This document shows positions 26,171-35,441 of a stretch of 64,000 bases of DNA, in pieces. The stretch comes from an uncultured Chryseobacterium sp. Its GTDB lineage: Bacteria; Bacteroidota; Bacteroidia; Flavobacteriales; Weeksellaceae. The notes under the pieces were generated by a model. That model was not told the DNA's origin. It saw nothing but the letters and a program-made list of their open reading frames with translations, and did not search any database. The translations under genes and the position numbers were made by a program. Location: assembly GCA_913778505.1 (NCBI GenBank), contig CAJYWD010000046.1, forward strand, positions 74,566-138,565, given 5' to 3'. Numbering within the stretch: position 1 is the stretch's first letter; the number at the start of each line of letters is the position of its first letter.

Positions 26171-27487
26171 ATGATAAAAAAAATTGTACTAATTACAACC
26201 ATCTTATTAGTGTCAGAATCTTTAAATGGTCAACATATTAATTATGAAGAATACGATCTCACTAACGGTCTTCACGTAATTTTGCATAAGGACAATTCTG
26301 CGCCAGTGGTAACCACAAGTGTAATGTATCATGTAGGTTCTAAAGACGAAATTAAAGGCAAAACAGGTTTTGCACACTTCTTTGAGCATCTGATGTTTGA
26401 GGGAACTTTAAACATTAAAAGAGGAGAATGGTTCAAATTGGTCTCATCTAGAGGTGGAGATGCTAATGCGGATACAACTGAAGATAGGACTTATTATTAT
26501 ACAACATTACCATCCAACAATGAACAATTCGGACTTTGGATGGAAGCCGAAAGAATGCGCCACCCTATTATAAATACTATTGGCGTAGAAACTCAGAGAG
26601 AAGTAGTGAAAGAAGAAAAGAGATTGTCATTTGATAATGAACCTTATGGTAACCTATATAAAGCTATAATGGAAAATGTATTTACGAATCACCCTTACAA
26701 TTTTGATCTCATAGGTTCAATGGATGATCTAAACTCCGCAAAATTGGAAGAATTTAGATCATTCTATAAAAAATTCTACGTTCCAAATAACGCAACTTTA
26801 GTAGTTGCCGGTGATATCGATGTAGAGCAAACTAAGAAATGGATTAAAATTTATTTTGAAGGAATTTCAAAGGGAATAGTTTACGCAAAAAATTTCCCAA
26901 AAGAAATTCCGATTACTAAGGAAAAAGAATTTACTGCAACTGACCCGAATATCAAACTTCCTGCTTATGCATTTGCTTATAGAGCACCTGGGTTTAAAGA
27001 AAAGGATTCATATATTTTGAAAATGATCTCGTCATATTTGAGTAAAGGTAAATCTTCTGTTTTATCAAAAAAATTAATCGAAGAAAAACGTAAAGCTTTA
27101 GAAGTTAACTGTTATACTAATTCTTTTGAAGATTACAGTGTTTTTGTAATTAAAATCAAACCTCTTGATTTAATTTCAAAGAATGATATTCAGATTGAAA
27201 TTGATGAGGAAATAAAAAAACTACAAACTACTTTAATTTCTGAGCAAGATCTAAAAAAACTGCAAAATATCTATGAGAATAAATTTATTAATTCAAATTT
27301 AAATACAGAAGGTATTGCAGAGTCTTTAGCTACTTATCATCAGTTGCATGGTAATACGAATTTAATAAATGAAGAAATTGATATTTATCGATCTATTACT
27401 AGAAAGGATATTCAAGATGCTGCTAAAAAATATCTTAACAGTAATCAGAGAATTATAATTAACTATCTCCCAGAAAAACAAAATTAA
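26171..27487 (+). CDS. M16 zinc peptidase, catalytic subunit, exported
   Basis: 438 residues with a signal peptide (MIKKIVLITTILLVSESLNGQ). The inverted zinc motif HFFEH lies near residue 73, with the second glutamate in the ETQREVVKEEKR segment about 75 residues on. RxxGxxK/R-type C-lobe features follow. This is the catalytic half of an M16B-type pair that works with the next gene as a heterodimeric peptidase on small unfolded peptides, probably in the periplasm. The gene is AT-rich compared with the region left of tRNA-Ser, fitting horizontal acquisition. Confidence 0.9.
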   Translation: MIKKIVLITTILLVSESLNGQHINYEEYDLTNGLHVILHKDNSAPVVTTSVMYHVGSKDEIKGKTGFAHFFEHLMFEGTLNIKRGEWFKLVSSRGGDANADTTEDRTYYYTTLPSNNEQFGLWMEAERMRHPIINTIGVETQREVVKEEKRLSFDNEPYGNLYKAIMENVFTNHPYNFDLIGSMDDLNSAKLEEFRSFYKKFYVPNNATLVVAGDIDVEQTKKWIKIYFEGISKGIVYAKNFPKEIPITKEKEFTATDPNIKLPAYAFAYRAPGFKEKDSYILKMISSYLSKGKSSVLSKKLIEEKRKALEVNCYTNSFEDYSVFVIKIKPLDLISKNDIQIEIDEEIKKLQTTLISEQDLKKLQNIYENKFINSNLNTEGIAESLATYHQLHGNTNLINEEIDIYRSITRKDIQDAAKKYLNSNQRIIINYLPEKQN

Positions 27488-27518
27488 CAAAAGACCTTTT
27501 TGACTAAAAATCTTTACA

Positions 27519-28922
27519 ATGAAAAATCTTTTTATTTATACAATAACGGGAGTTTTATTTAGTACCATAATATCTGCACAGAAAATAGATATCAATAAAA
27601 TACCTGAATCAGGACCTACAAACATCATTAAAATATCAAAGCCTAAGACTTTTCGTTTAGAAAACGGTCTCACCGTGATGGTTGTTGAAAACAACAAATT
27701 ACCTAGAGTGACAATAAATCTTTCTCTACAAAGACCATTAAGAAATGAGGGTAATAAAAAAGGTGTTACAGAAATAGTTGCTGAACAGTTAAATAACGGA
27801 AGTGCCGACTTAGGCAAAGATGAATTCAATAGTAGGATAGATTTTATAGGTGCAAATCTTCAATTTCATTCTCAAGGTGCAGTAGCAATATGTCTTTCAA
27901 AATATTTTCCTGAAGTCTTAACCTTAATGGGTAATGCATTAATTAATCCGAAATTCTCCCCAGAAAATCTAAAAATATCAAAACAGAAAAAAATTGATAA
28001 ACTCTTCTCAAATGAGAAAAATGCTTCTTTCATTGTTGGAAGAGTTTCGAATGCTATGCTTTATGGAAAAAATACAGCAAGAGGTCAGTTTGTTACGGTT
28101 GAATCAATTAGTAACATACAAATAGAAGATATAAATAATATCTATAAAATGCATTTTGTTCCCAACAATGCATATCTTACCATTGTTGGCGATGTAAAAT
28201 TTGAAAACATTAAACCCTTAATCGAGAAATTATTTATCGGCTGGAAAAAATCTATTGCAACGAAACAGCATCTTGAGCCAGGGCATAATATCACTAAAAC
28301 TGAGATTTGCTTAATAGATATTCCTTCAGCCACACAATCTCTAATTGCAATAAACAATCTACATACTTTGAAAATGAATGATCCTAGATATTTTCCTGCT
28401 ATACTATGCAATCATATTCTTGGGGGTGAAAACGGAAGACTTTTTATGAATCTGCGTGAAAAAAATGGATATACTTATGGAGCATATTCTAATCTTATCG
28501 TAGATAAAAACTATTCTGAATTTCTTGCAAGTGCGTCAGTTAGAAATGAAGTTACGGACAAAGCTATTATAGAATTTATGAAAGAGCTTAATGCTATCGT
28601 TGATATTAAGCCTGAAGAATTAGAAGACGCTAAAATCAAATTAAAAGGTGATTTTATAAGGTCACTTGAAAAACCTGAGAAAATTGCCGCATTTGCACTA
28701 GAAGAAAAGGTTGAAGATTTACCTACGAGCTTTTATACAAATTACTTAAAATCAATAGATGATGTAACTTTAAATGATGTTAAAAATATCGCTAAAACAA
28801 TCATATTTCCTAATAACTCCAGAATTATCGTTGCTGGTAAAGCATCGGAAATTTCTAATGGTCTTAAAAAATTGGGATATTCTGTGAAAAAATGTGATGC
28901 CGATGGAAATGTTATAGATTGA
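27519..28922 (+). CDS. M16 peptidase, non-catalytic partner subunit, exported
   Basis: 467 residues with signal peptide MKNLFIYTITGVLFSTIISAQ. It aligns with M16 peptidases, but where HxxEH should be it reads IVAEQLNNGSADLGKDEF, so it cannot bind zinc. The C-lobe motif GENGRLFMNLREKNGYTYGA, with the Arg and Tyr that contact substrate, is intact. This division of labour is typical of paired M16 peptidases. It starts 31 bp after the catalytic subunit, so the two are one operon. Confidence 0.9.
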   Translation: MKNLFIYTITGVLFSTIISAQKIDINKIPESGPTNIIKISKPKTFRLENGLTVMVVENNKLPRVTINLSLQRPLRNEGNKKGVTEIVAEQLNNGSADLGKDEFNSRIDFIGANLQFHSQGAVAICLSKYFPEVLTLMGNALINPKFSPENLKISKQKKIDKLFSNEKNASFIVGRVSNAMLYGKNTARGQFVTVESISNIQIEDINNIYKMHFVPNNAYLTIVGDVKFENIKPLIEKLFIGWKKSIATKQHLEPGHNITKTEICLIDIPSATQSLIAINNLHTLKMNDPRYFPAILCNHILGGENGRLFMNLREKNGYTYGAYSNLIVDKNYSEFLASASVRNEVTDKAIIEFMKELNAIVDIKPEELEDAKIKLKGDFIRSLEKPEKIAAFALEEKVEDLPTSFYTNYLKSIDDVTLNDVKNIAKTIIFPNNSRIIVAGKASEISNGLKKLGYSVKKCDADGNVID

Positions 28923-29421
28923 TATATCTAAAAATCTGCTGTTTACCGAAAGTATATATCTGAAGCAATTAACATTTGTATGGCAAGATTAGATCTTGAG
29001 TTGCTTAAAATGGTATAAGAAACATATAAAAAAAGAAAAAATTGAATGGTAATTCATTAATTTCTGGTTTCTTGAACGCTTTCTCTATATCATCTATGTA
29101 TATATCATACCCAATAACGAGAATTTTAAATCTTTTAAAACTAAATTGAAAACTACAAAAAAGAAATTACTCTCTCGACCGAAATGTCAGTTATTGAGTA
29201 ATTTAGTTTTGTTATTATTTCTTAAATTCTAACTGATTGAATTAGCCTTTTCAACAAAATTTTATTGAACGATTTGCTGAATAACTTTTCTTTTAAAAAA
29301 TTATTTAAGTCAAATTAAAATTAATTTTATATAGGCAAAAAAGTAGATCATTTTTTATTTTAAGTATCAATAAATTGGTTAAATACCTGATAAATTTTAC
29401 TTACTCATCTAATATTAATTT
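28923..29421. other. Intergenic region with one inverted repeat
   Basis: 499 bp, AT-rich, without a supported gene. AAATTACTC (29164-29172) and GAGTAATTT (29196-29204) form a perfect 9-bp inverted repeat followed by AGTTTTGTTATTATTTCTT, possibly a weak terminator for the M16 operon. Confidence 0.35.
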
Positions 29422-30171
29422 ATGAAAAAAACTATTATCCTATCATCGTTATTTTGTTCACTTAATCTTTTTTCACAGGTTGGAATTAATACAACAAGTC
29501 CGACAGCAACTTTAGATGTCAATGGAAACGCCAGAGTACGCTCAATGACAGAAATCAATACAGAAGCATTAGCAGGGGATTACAATCGACGAGTTGTAGC
29601 TAATTCTGAAGGGAAACTAGGATATATTAGTGGTAGCTCAACTGAAATTTCTTGGCAATTTGGAGATAATAAGTACGCACTTCTTACAGCCCCTATTACA
29701 AGTTCTATAGCTGGTGGCAGAGTAAATCTATCTTTAAATGTACCTATCACTATTCCTGCAAAAACAAAGGCGCAGGTAGTAGTTAACTACAGTATTCCTG
29801 TTCTTCACTCTAATAGCAATGCAGGTACAATTGGATATATAGGATGTACATTATATAAATCTGTCAATGGAGGTACAGATACAGAAATTGAAATGGGCTC
29901 CAGAAAATATACAGTTCCCGGTTCCTACAATGGTGGGCCGACCGGTGTTGAAGCTAAAGGTTTATCCATTTCGGGATTTGCCATAGATATAATTTCAAAT
30001 ACAGGAAATATACCTATTAATGTCATTTACAAAGTTGATGGTTACATTGAGGGCAACAATACAAGTACAAGTACGATTTCATTTGGAATGTTTTCAGCAC
30101 CTCCCGCAAACAATTTTAATTGGGGGCGAGGTGCAATGTCCACTCAAATTTTCACTAAACCAATTAACTAA
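29422..30171 (+). CDS. Secreted QVGIN-type surface protein
   Basis: 249 residues. The signal peptide ends LNLFSQ and is followed at once by VGINTTSPTATLDVNGNARV, the opening of many secreted Bacteroidetes proteins. The rest is predicted beta-rich (SSIAGGRVNLSLNVPI, TKAQVVVNYSIP) and ends FNWGRGAMSTQIF. No sorting domain or catalytic motif is visible. It probably lies at the cell surface. Another member of the group is at 61348-62439 and a fossil start is at 2725-2804. Confidence 0.65.
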   Translation: MKKTIILSSLFCSLNLFSQVGINTTSPTATLDVNGNARVRSMTEINTEALAGDYNRRVVANSEGKLGYISGSSTEISWQFGDNKYALLTAPITSSIAGGRVNLSLNVPITIPAKTKAQVVVNYSIPVLHSNSNAGTIGYIGCTLYKSVNGGTDTEIEMGSRKYTVPGSYNGGPTGVEAKGLSISGFAIDIISNTGNIPINVIYKVDGYIEGNNTSTSTISFGMFSAPPANNFNWGRGAMSTQIFTKPIN

Positions 30172-30200
30172 TTGTGATAGTGACACTCCATGAATTTTGA

Positions 30201-30217
30201 TCGAATTAAATATTCGA
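30201..30217 (+). terminator. Probable terminator after the QVGIN-type gene
   Basis: TCGAAT (30201-30206) and ATTCGA (30212-30217) form a 6-bp stem with a 5-base loop, followed by ATTTTTATA. The stem is AT-rich, so strength is uncertain. The remaining part of the 306-bp gap to 30478 shows nothing else clear. Confidence 0.45.
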
Positions 30218-30477
30218 ATTTTTATAACTATACAAAATTCATAAAAATGCTAGATGGCAGGAAGACAAACCATAAAAATTTCCAAAAAAACCTACAAATG
30301 TAACTGTTGACAATATAAAAACTATTATTACAAATTTCCTTTTTTGTGTGTCTAAATTAGTGTAAGTGCAATAACATTTAGGGGAATCAAAATATTACAT
30401 AAAAAAAGTTATTATCAATGGGCATATTTTTTTAAATTAGTGTTAAATAATTTCATTTTAAGGTAATAATTTTCAAT

Positions 30478-31995
30478 ATGATAAATTATAAGTCAATATT
30501 CACTATCTTATTTTGTTTTTTTTATTATCATATATATTTTTGTCAATCAAGCGAACAATTAAAAATTGAGCAACTCCTAAAACTTTCAGATTCTTTTAAG
30601 AGAAGAAATGATTTAAAGGCTATAAAGTTCTCCAAAGAGGCAAGCAAAATAGCTGAAAAAATAAACGATTCTAAAAAAAAAGTTGTTTGTTATTTGAGTC
30701 TAGCCGAATGTTTAGATAATGTTAGTTTATACAAGGAAAGTTTAATTTATGCAGAAAAGGCTTTAAAAGAACCTGTTGCAAAAGAAAGCAAAATTCTTCG
30801 TTCCCAAATATACGAAATAAAAGCATCTAGTTATTATAGCTTAGATTTATTAGATCAAGCTATTAGCTCTTATAACAAAATTAATGATGTATTAGAAAAT
30901 GATGAATTAACTGAAGCCAAAATTATTAGAATAAGATCTCATATTATGTTATCATCAATATATTTATATAAGATGAATTACAAAGAAGTAAAAAAGAATA
31001 TTGATACTGCTCAACGAATAATAGATCAGCTTCCAGTGAAAGAGAAAAAATTTGAAATGCGCGGCTTATACGGCATTTTAGGCTATTATTATTTAGATCA
31101 AAATAAAAAAGACTCTTCGTTAATTTATTTCAAAAAAAGTTTAGAGGAAGCCGGTAAGAGAAAGTCAGCAAGTCGTTACGCAGAACTTCACGCGCTAGGT
31201 GATTTTTATTATTCGACTAAAGAATATGAAAAATCCTTAAATTTTTATATAGCTACTTTAAATGATCTTAAACTATATTCAGGTACTGATGATGATTATG
31301 TAGCACAGACAACGAAAAGCATAGCAGACATCTATGCAAAATTAGGTAAAGAAGATAACGAAAAGCTATATCTGGAAAAATTTTATAGACAGATACAAAA
31401 AAATGAATTAAGAAGAAAACAAGACATCCAATTGGCTTCATCTTTAATACTCCAAGAAAACAATTTTGAAAAAGAGAGTTTAAGTACTAAAAACAAAAAA
31501 TTATTCATCATTGTAGTTAGCGTTTTCATCATTTTAACCTCTTTATTTTTAGGTAGATATTATTACTTAAAAAAGAAAACAAATGATCTGTTTGTAAGTT
31601 CTAAGCAAGAATTAGAGTTTAAAGAAGAAATAATAGTTGAGCAAAAGGAAGTTACAAAATTACTAGAGAAAAAGATAAATAGCGCATTTACTGAAGTTAT
31701 TGAACTTGCCAAAAGCAACGATCCTGAATTTTATGCCCGATTCAGAGAAGTATATCCAGAATTTACTGATGCACTTTTATATTTAAATCCCAAACTAAGA
31801 GTTTCCGAGCTTACTTTGTCTGCACTAATTTTTTTAGGTTTTAATAGTAAAGATATATCTAACATCATGAACAGATCACTTAGTACAATCTCAAATCGTA
31901 AGTATAATCTCAGAAAGAAATTAAATATCAAAAAGGATTACACTCTGGAAATATGGTTTGAAAACCTTAAAAAAACCAATAGCAAGTATACTTAA
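30478..31995 (+). CDS. TPR-transmembrane-HTH regulatory protein
   Basis: 505 residues. Signal or TM segment (ILFCFFYYHIYFCQ), TPR-like helices (about 30-320), one transmembrane helix (LFIIVVSVFIILTSLFLGRY, about 340-360), a coiled coil (about 370-410) and a C-terminal LuxR-like HTH (about 430-490; FNSKDISNIMNRSLSTISNR). The domain order matches the AraC protein at 13867-15321 but with a different HTH type. It probably senses outside the cytoplasm and regulates nearby surface genes such as 29422-30171; this is inference from position. Confidence 0.78.
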   Translation: MINYKSIFTILFCFFYYHIYFCQSSEQLKIEQLLKLSDSFKRRNDLKAIKFSKEASKIAEKINDSKKKVVCYLSLAECLDNVSLYKESLIYAEKALKEPVAKESKILRSQIYEIKASSYYSLDLLDQAISSYNKINDVLENDELTEAKIIRIRSHIMLSSIYLYKMNYKEVKKNIDTAQRIIDQLPVKEKKFEMRGLYGILGYYYLDQNKKDSSLIYFKKSLEEAGKRKSASRYAELHALGDFYYSTKEYEKSLNFYIATLNDLKLYSGTDDDYVAQTTKSIADIYAKLGKEDNEKLYLEKFYRQIQKNELRRKQDIQLASSLILQENNFEKESLSTKNKKLFIIVVSVFIILTSLFLGRYYYLKKKTNDLFVSSKQELEFKEEIIVEQKEVTKLLEKKINSAFTEVIELAKSNDPEFYARFREVYPEFTDALLYLNPKLRVSELTLSALIFLGFNSKDISNIMNRSLSTISNRKYNLRKKLNIKKDYTLEIWFENLKKTNSKYT

Positions 31996-32130
31996 ATCTA
32001 TTTCTAAATGTTTTTTTAAATTTAATTTACTAAAAAGTATAAGCAAAAAAAAACTAAGTAATTTAGGAAATGGAATACTTCATACATATATAGAATCATT
32101 ACTGTCCGATAAAAGAATTAAAAGATTCTG

Positions 32131-32806
32131 AAGAAAATGCGTAAACAGTACCGCTGTTAAATACCTAAAAAATTCCAAAAAGATCATTCGTTAATGTATG
32201 GCGCACGGATGGGTCAGGAAAGATCCTTTCCTCTGCTTTAAAGAAAAAATAAAGGCTGTCGAATCTCTACATCTCACCAAATAGGAAATTAAACTGATCT
32301 ACGAAAAGAACTTTGCATCAGACCGATTGAATCAGGTTTGCGATATCTTTCTTTTCAGTTGCTACACCGGCTTGGCCTATATGGATATCAAACAATTGTC
32401 AAAATCCAGCATAAATATCGGGATTGATGGCGACCAATGGATTTTTACCCGCCGTCAAAAAACGGACACCGCAACTAGAGTTCCGTTATTGCTGGTGACT
32501 CAGGAGCTGGTTTTAAAAAATGAGAACCATCCGCAATGTGTCAATTCAGATGTCCTGTTTCCTGTTCTAAGAAATCAGAAAATGAATTCTTATATCAAAG
32601 AAATTGCGAGCGTTTGCGGGATCAATAAAGATCTGACTTTCCATATTGCAAGGCATACGTTTGCGACTACTGTTACCTTGTCCAATGGTGTCCCTATTGA
32701 AAGTGTAAGTAAAATGCTTGGCCATACGAATATCAAAACGACACAGCATTATGCGAAGATCCTGGATAAGAAAGTGAGTGATGATATGGCGGTTTTGAAA
32801 GGTTAA
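32131..32806 (+). pseudogene. Truncated, stop-containing integrase copy
   Basis: From 32131 the DNA matches the 3' half of the integrase at 24539-25756 (from about residue 181 to the end), with roughly six of seven bases identical by eye. The 5' half is missing. In the shared frame there are stops at 32192 (TAA) and 32282 (TAG). After these the frame is open and keeps HIARHTFATT, LGHTN and TQHYAK. Most differences are at third positions, so the copy diverged under selection and broke later. It is probably the remnant integrase of a second element that used the same tRNA-Ser site. Confidence 0.88.
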
Positions 32807-32948
32807 CTTGGGGGTGAGCTTTAACGAAATTATAATCTTTTTGGTGAGATCAAATAATCCTAACTTTGAACTTTGATAAGCATGTGACAATTTTAATAAT
32901 CAGTTAGAGATTCTAGCACAGAATTAAGCAATATAAAATCAAGTATTA

Positions 32949-33356
32949 TCAACTTCCCCGATAAGTGGAATAGCCATAAGGTGAAAGCGTAATTGGCACG
33001 TGATAATGATTTCGGTCTTTGATCTCAAATACTACTTCAATAAAGGGATAAAAACTCTCCATTTTATTTTTTTTAAAATAATCACTTGTTAAATAAATGA
33101 GTTTATAAATACCATTATTTGTAGGTGAAGACGGAAGGAAGTTTGGAATTCGACCATTGTTATCAGTCGTTTTTTCGTCGAGATAAATCCATACTTTTGA
33201 CTGTAAGTCATATTTCTCCAGTCTAATTTTAACATCAGGAGCTGGCAGCCCTTTTGATATGTCCAGAATATGTGTGGAAAGTTGAAAATCTATATTTTGT
33301 GCTATAGCATTGATTGAGTAAAAGGTCAATAGAAAAGTAATAAAAATTGATTTCAT
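32949..33356 (-). CDS. 5-hydroxyisourate hydrolase-like (transthyretin-related) protein, exported
   Basis: 135 residues. Signal peptide (MKSIFITFLLTFYSINAIAQ), then the family's conserved N-terminal LSTHILDISKGLPAPDVKI, central region NGIYKLIYLTSDYF, and C-terminal HYHVPITLSPYGYSTYRGS, which ends in the diagnostic YRGS. Cytoplasmic or periplasmic homologues hydrolyse 5-hydroxyisourate in the urate-degradation pathway. No urate oxidase or OHCU decarboxylase gene is nearby, so it stands alone as cargo. Confidence 0.9.
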   Translation of the reverse strand: MKSIFITFLLTFYSINAIAQNIDFQLSTHILDISKGLPAPDVKIRLEKYDLQSKVWIYLDEKTTDNNGRIPNFLPSSPTNNGIYKLIYLTSDYFKKNKMESFYPFIEVVFEIKDRNHYHVPITLSPYGYSTYRGS

Positions 33357-33455
33357 TTTTTTATTTTATTTAAAATTATTTTGACTGAGTATTATTAATA
33401 AAAGCAAATGATTTTAGATCAACAATAAATTATTGTCATAACTCCTAAAAAGTTA

Positions 33456-33562
33456 GAAAATCTATCAATAAAACCGTTGCTCTGGTCAACGTTTTTACAG
33501 CTTTGATTTTAGTATTCCCAATGTGGAAGGCGATAGACCAAAACATGATGCAACCATTGTAA
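33456..33562 (+). pseudogene. Possible fragment of a membrane-protein gene
   Basis: A 36-codon open frame without an ATG start reads KTVALVNVFTALILVFPMWK, then AIDQNMMQPL and stop. It looks like a transmembrane helix with flanks and may be the end of a lost transporter gene. The rest of the 33357-33666 gap shows nothing else. Confidence 0.2.
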
Positions 33563-33666
33563 AGATAACTCAAAATTTGAAATTACCAGATTAACTACAG
33601 AGTAGCGAAAAATTTATTTTTTGATTAATTAGAAAATATAATTAGAATAATCCTTTAATCAGAATA

Positions 33667-34131
33667 TCAGTCAATATTTAGGGCAGACATATCTCTGAAT
33701 ATACTTTTCACCACACCTCTTGTTTCTACGACTTCATCAGCAGCGATGGTAATCACCGGAAAATCTTTGTTCAGTGGAGTCAGGCAGTTTTTTTCAAGAT
33801 CGATCTTTTTGGCTGAAAATCCTTCACCCGAAACATACACAATCGCAAGGTCGCCGTCACGCGCTTCCAGGTCTGAACGAATAATGAGATAGTCTCCGGG
33901 CATGATATAGGGATAATTGGACATACCTTTGGCCTTGCCGATAAACGTGGCTTCGGGTTTGGAAAGAAACTTCTCATCCAGGCTGATTCGCTTTCCTGAG
34001 AAATCTTCAGCAGGCGATGGAAAGCCGTTAGCAATGTTGTCATGAACTTCAACATAAAATTTCTCTCCGTCATTTTTCACGGGAAAGAATTCAATTTCGC
34101 TGTAAATATTATCTGCTTTCTTTAAGATCAT
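33667..34131 (-). CDS. umuD: UmuD-like S24 peptidase subunit
   Basis: 154 residues. Self-cleavage region NGFPSPAEDF near residue 30-40 matches UmuD's GFPSPAxDY. The catalytic Ser is in GMS (E. coli UmuD has GDSM) and the Lys in SAKKI. One residue is missing between the Ser and the PGDYLII strand. It would be cleaved by RecA filaments and join UmuC to form a translesion polymerase. It lies downstream of umuC with an ATGA overlap, the reverse of the E. coli order. Confidence 0.82.
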   Translation of the reverse strand: MILKKADNIYSEIEFFPVKNDGEKFYVEVHDNIANGFPSPAEDFSGKRISLDEKFLSKPEATFIGKAKGMSNYPYIMPGDYLIIRSDLEARDGDLAIVYVSGEGFSAKKIDLEKNCLTPLNKDFPVITIAADEVVETRGVVKSIFRDMSALNID

Positions 34132-35381
34132 GATATTTCAATTAAATCAGTCCATTTTGTTGTGTAGCACTGTGACAGCCTTTCACGCAGCATTTTCTCA
34201 CGCTTACCCAAATCATTGGATGCCAGGGTTACCACAGGATCCATCTTTGATATGTTGAGCGTGTCCATCACGCGCATCAGTTTTTCGTGCCTTGGGTCTT
34301 CATTGAGAAAAAGGTTTCCCTGTCTGTACGGCTGCGGTGTTATTCCATGCACTACGACACCGGTTTTTTTATAGCCATAGCCGGGTTTATAAATGACGTC
34401 CAAAGCTTTACGTGCATATTTTGCCAGAGTAATATTCGAATTGGAAGCATAGGGCAGATTGACGATGACTTTGTTGGCGTATTGCATTTCGTGTACCTTG
34501 AACTGGTTGGTGATCACAAACACTTCGATCTTGCTGCAGTAAGACTTTTCGGCGCGTAGTTTTTCTGCGCACCTTGTCGCAAAAGTTGACACACGCTCGG
34601 CAAGATTATCATAACTGTATTCATCATGGGCAAAACTCCTGGTGGTGGCAATTGCCTTTTTACGCTCAGTTTCTTCAAGGTCAAGATAATTTAAGCCCGA
34701 AAGCTCTTTCTTAAGGCGCAGGCCAACAATGCTCAACTGCTTTTCCACAGTATAATCATCAAGCTGTGTGAAGTCGTAGGCTGTTTTCACGCCCCATCCA
34801 ATCAGTTTTTTGGAGAGCTGCCTTCCGATGCCCCAGACATCTTCAATGGCCAGCCATTTGAGCGCTTTGATTCTTTTCTCGTCAGAATCGATGACATAGA
34901 CTCCGTTTAGCTTATCAGAAAATTTCTTGGCAATTTTATTGGCTACTTTTGCCAGAGCTTTCGTCGGTGCAAAGCCAACAGAAACCGGAATCCAGCAGTT
35001 CTTCTTGACCTTCCGGCGCATATCTATCCCATATTCATAGAGGTTATAATTCTGAAAACCCGTAAACTTTAAAAAGATTTCGTCAATAGAGTAGACTTCC
35101 ACTTCAGGTGTATATTCAGCAAGGGTATTCATTACCCTTTTACTCATATCATCATAAAGCTCATAGTTACTGGAAAAGATGTGGATGTCATCTTTTAAAA
35201 ATTCTTTTAACATGAAAGCCGGCAAACCCATTTTTATTCCCAGGTCTTTAGCCTCATTACTTCTGGCAATAACACAACCGTCATTGTTAGATAGTACCAC
35301 GACGGGCTTACCGTTCAGCTCAGGCTGGAAGGCTCTTTCCGATGAAGCATAGAAATTATTACAGTCGACTAAAGCGAACAT
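34128..35381 (-). CDS. umuC: UmuC-like Y-family DNA polymerase (Pol V catalytic subunit)
   Basis: 417 residues from the ATG at 35381; the longer frame to 35555 runs into the divergent SRAP gene and its promoter region. The product begins MFALVDCNNFYASSERAF, with catalytic Asp6, and has the second acidic motif in VYSIDEIFLKF near residue 100. A helix-hairpin-helix region follows (ALKWLAIEDVWGIGRQLSKK), then the little-finger domain with FAHDEYSYDNLAERVSTFA. It copies past DNA lesions during the SOS response. Location in an accessory region is common for umuDC. Confidence 0.9.
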   Translation of the reverse strand: MFALVDCNNFYASSERAFQPELNGKPVVVLSNNDGCVIARSNEAKDLGIKMGLPAFMLKEFLKDDIHIFSSNYELYDDMSKRVMNTLAEYTPEVEVYSIDEIFLKFTGFQNYNLYEYGIDMRRKVKKNCWIPVSVGFAPTKALAKVANKIAKKFSDKLNGVYVIDSDEKRIKALKWLAIEDVWGIGRQLSKKLIGWGVKTAYDFTQLDDYTVEKQLSIVGLRLKKELSGLNYLDLEETERKKAIATTRSFAHDEYSYDNLAERVSTFATRCAEKLRAEKSYCSKIEVFVITNQFKVHEMQYANKVIVNLPYASNSNITLAKYARKALDVIYKPGYGYKKTGVVVHGITPQPYRQGNLFLNEDPRHEKLMRVMDTLNISKMDPVVTLASNDLGKREKMLRERLSQCYTTKWTDLIEIS

Positions 35382-35441
35382 GGTGATCTGGGAATGAATT
35401 TTGTGGTAAAGGTAGACAAAATCACTACCAAAAAAACGATT

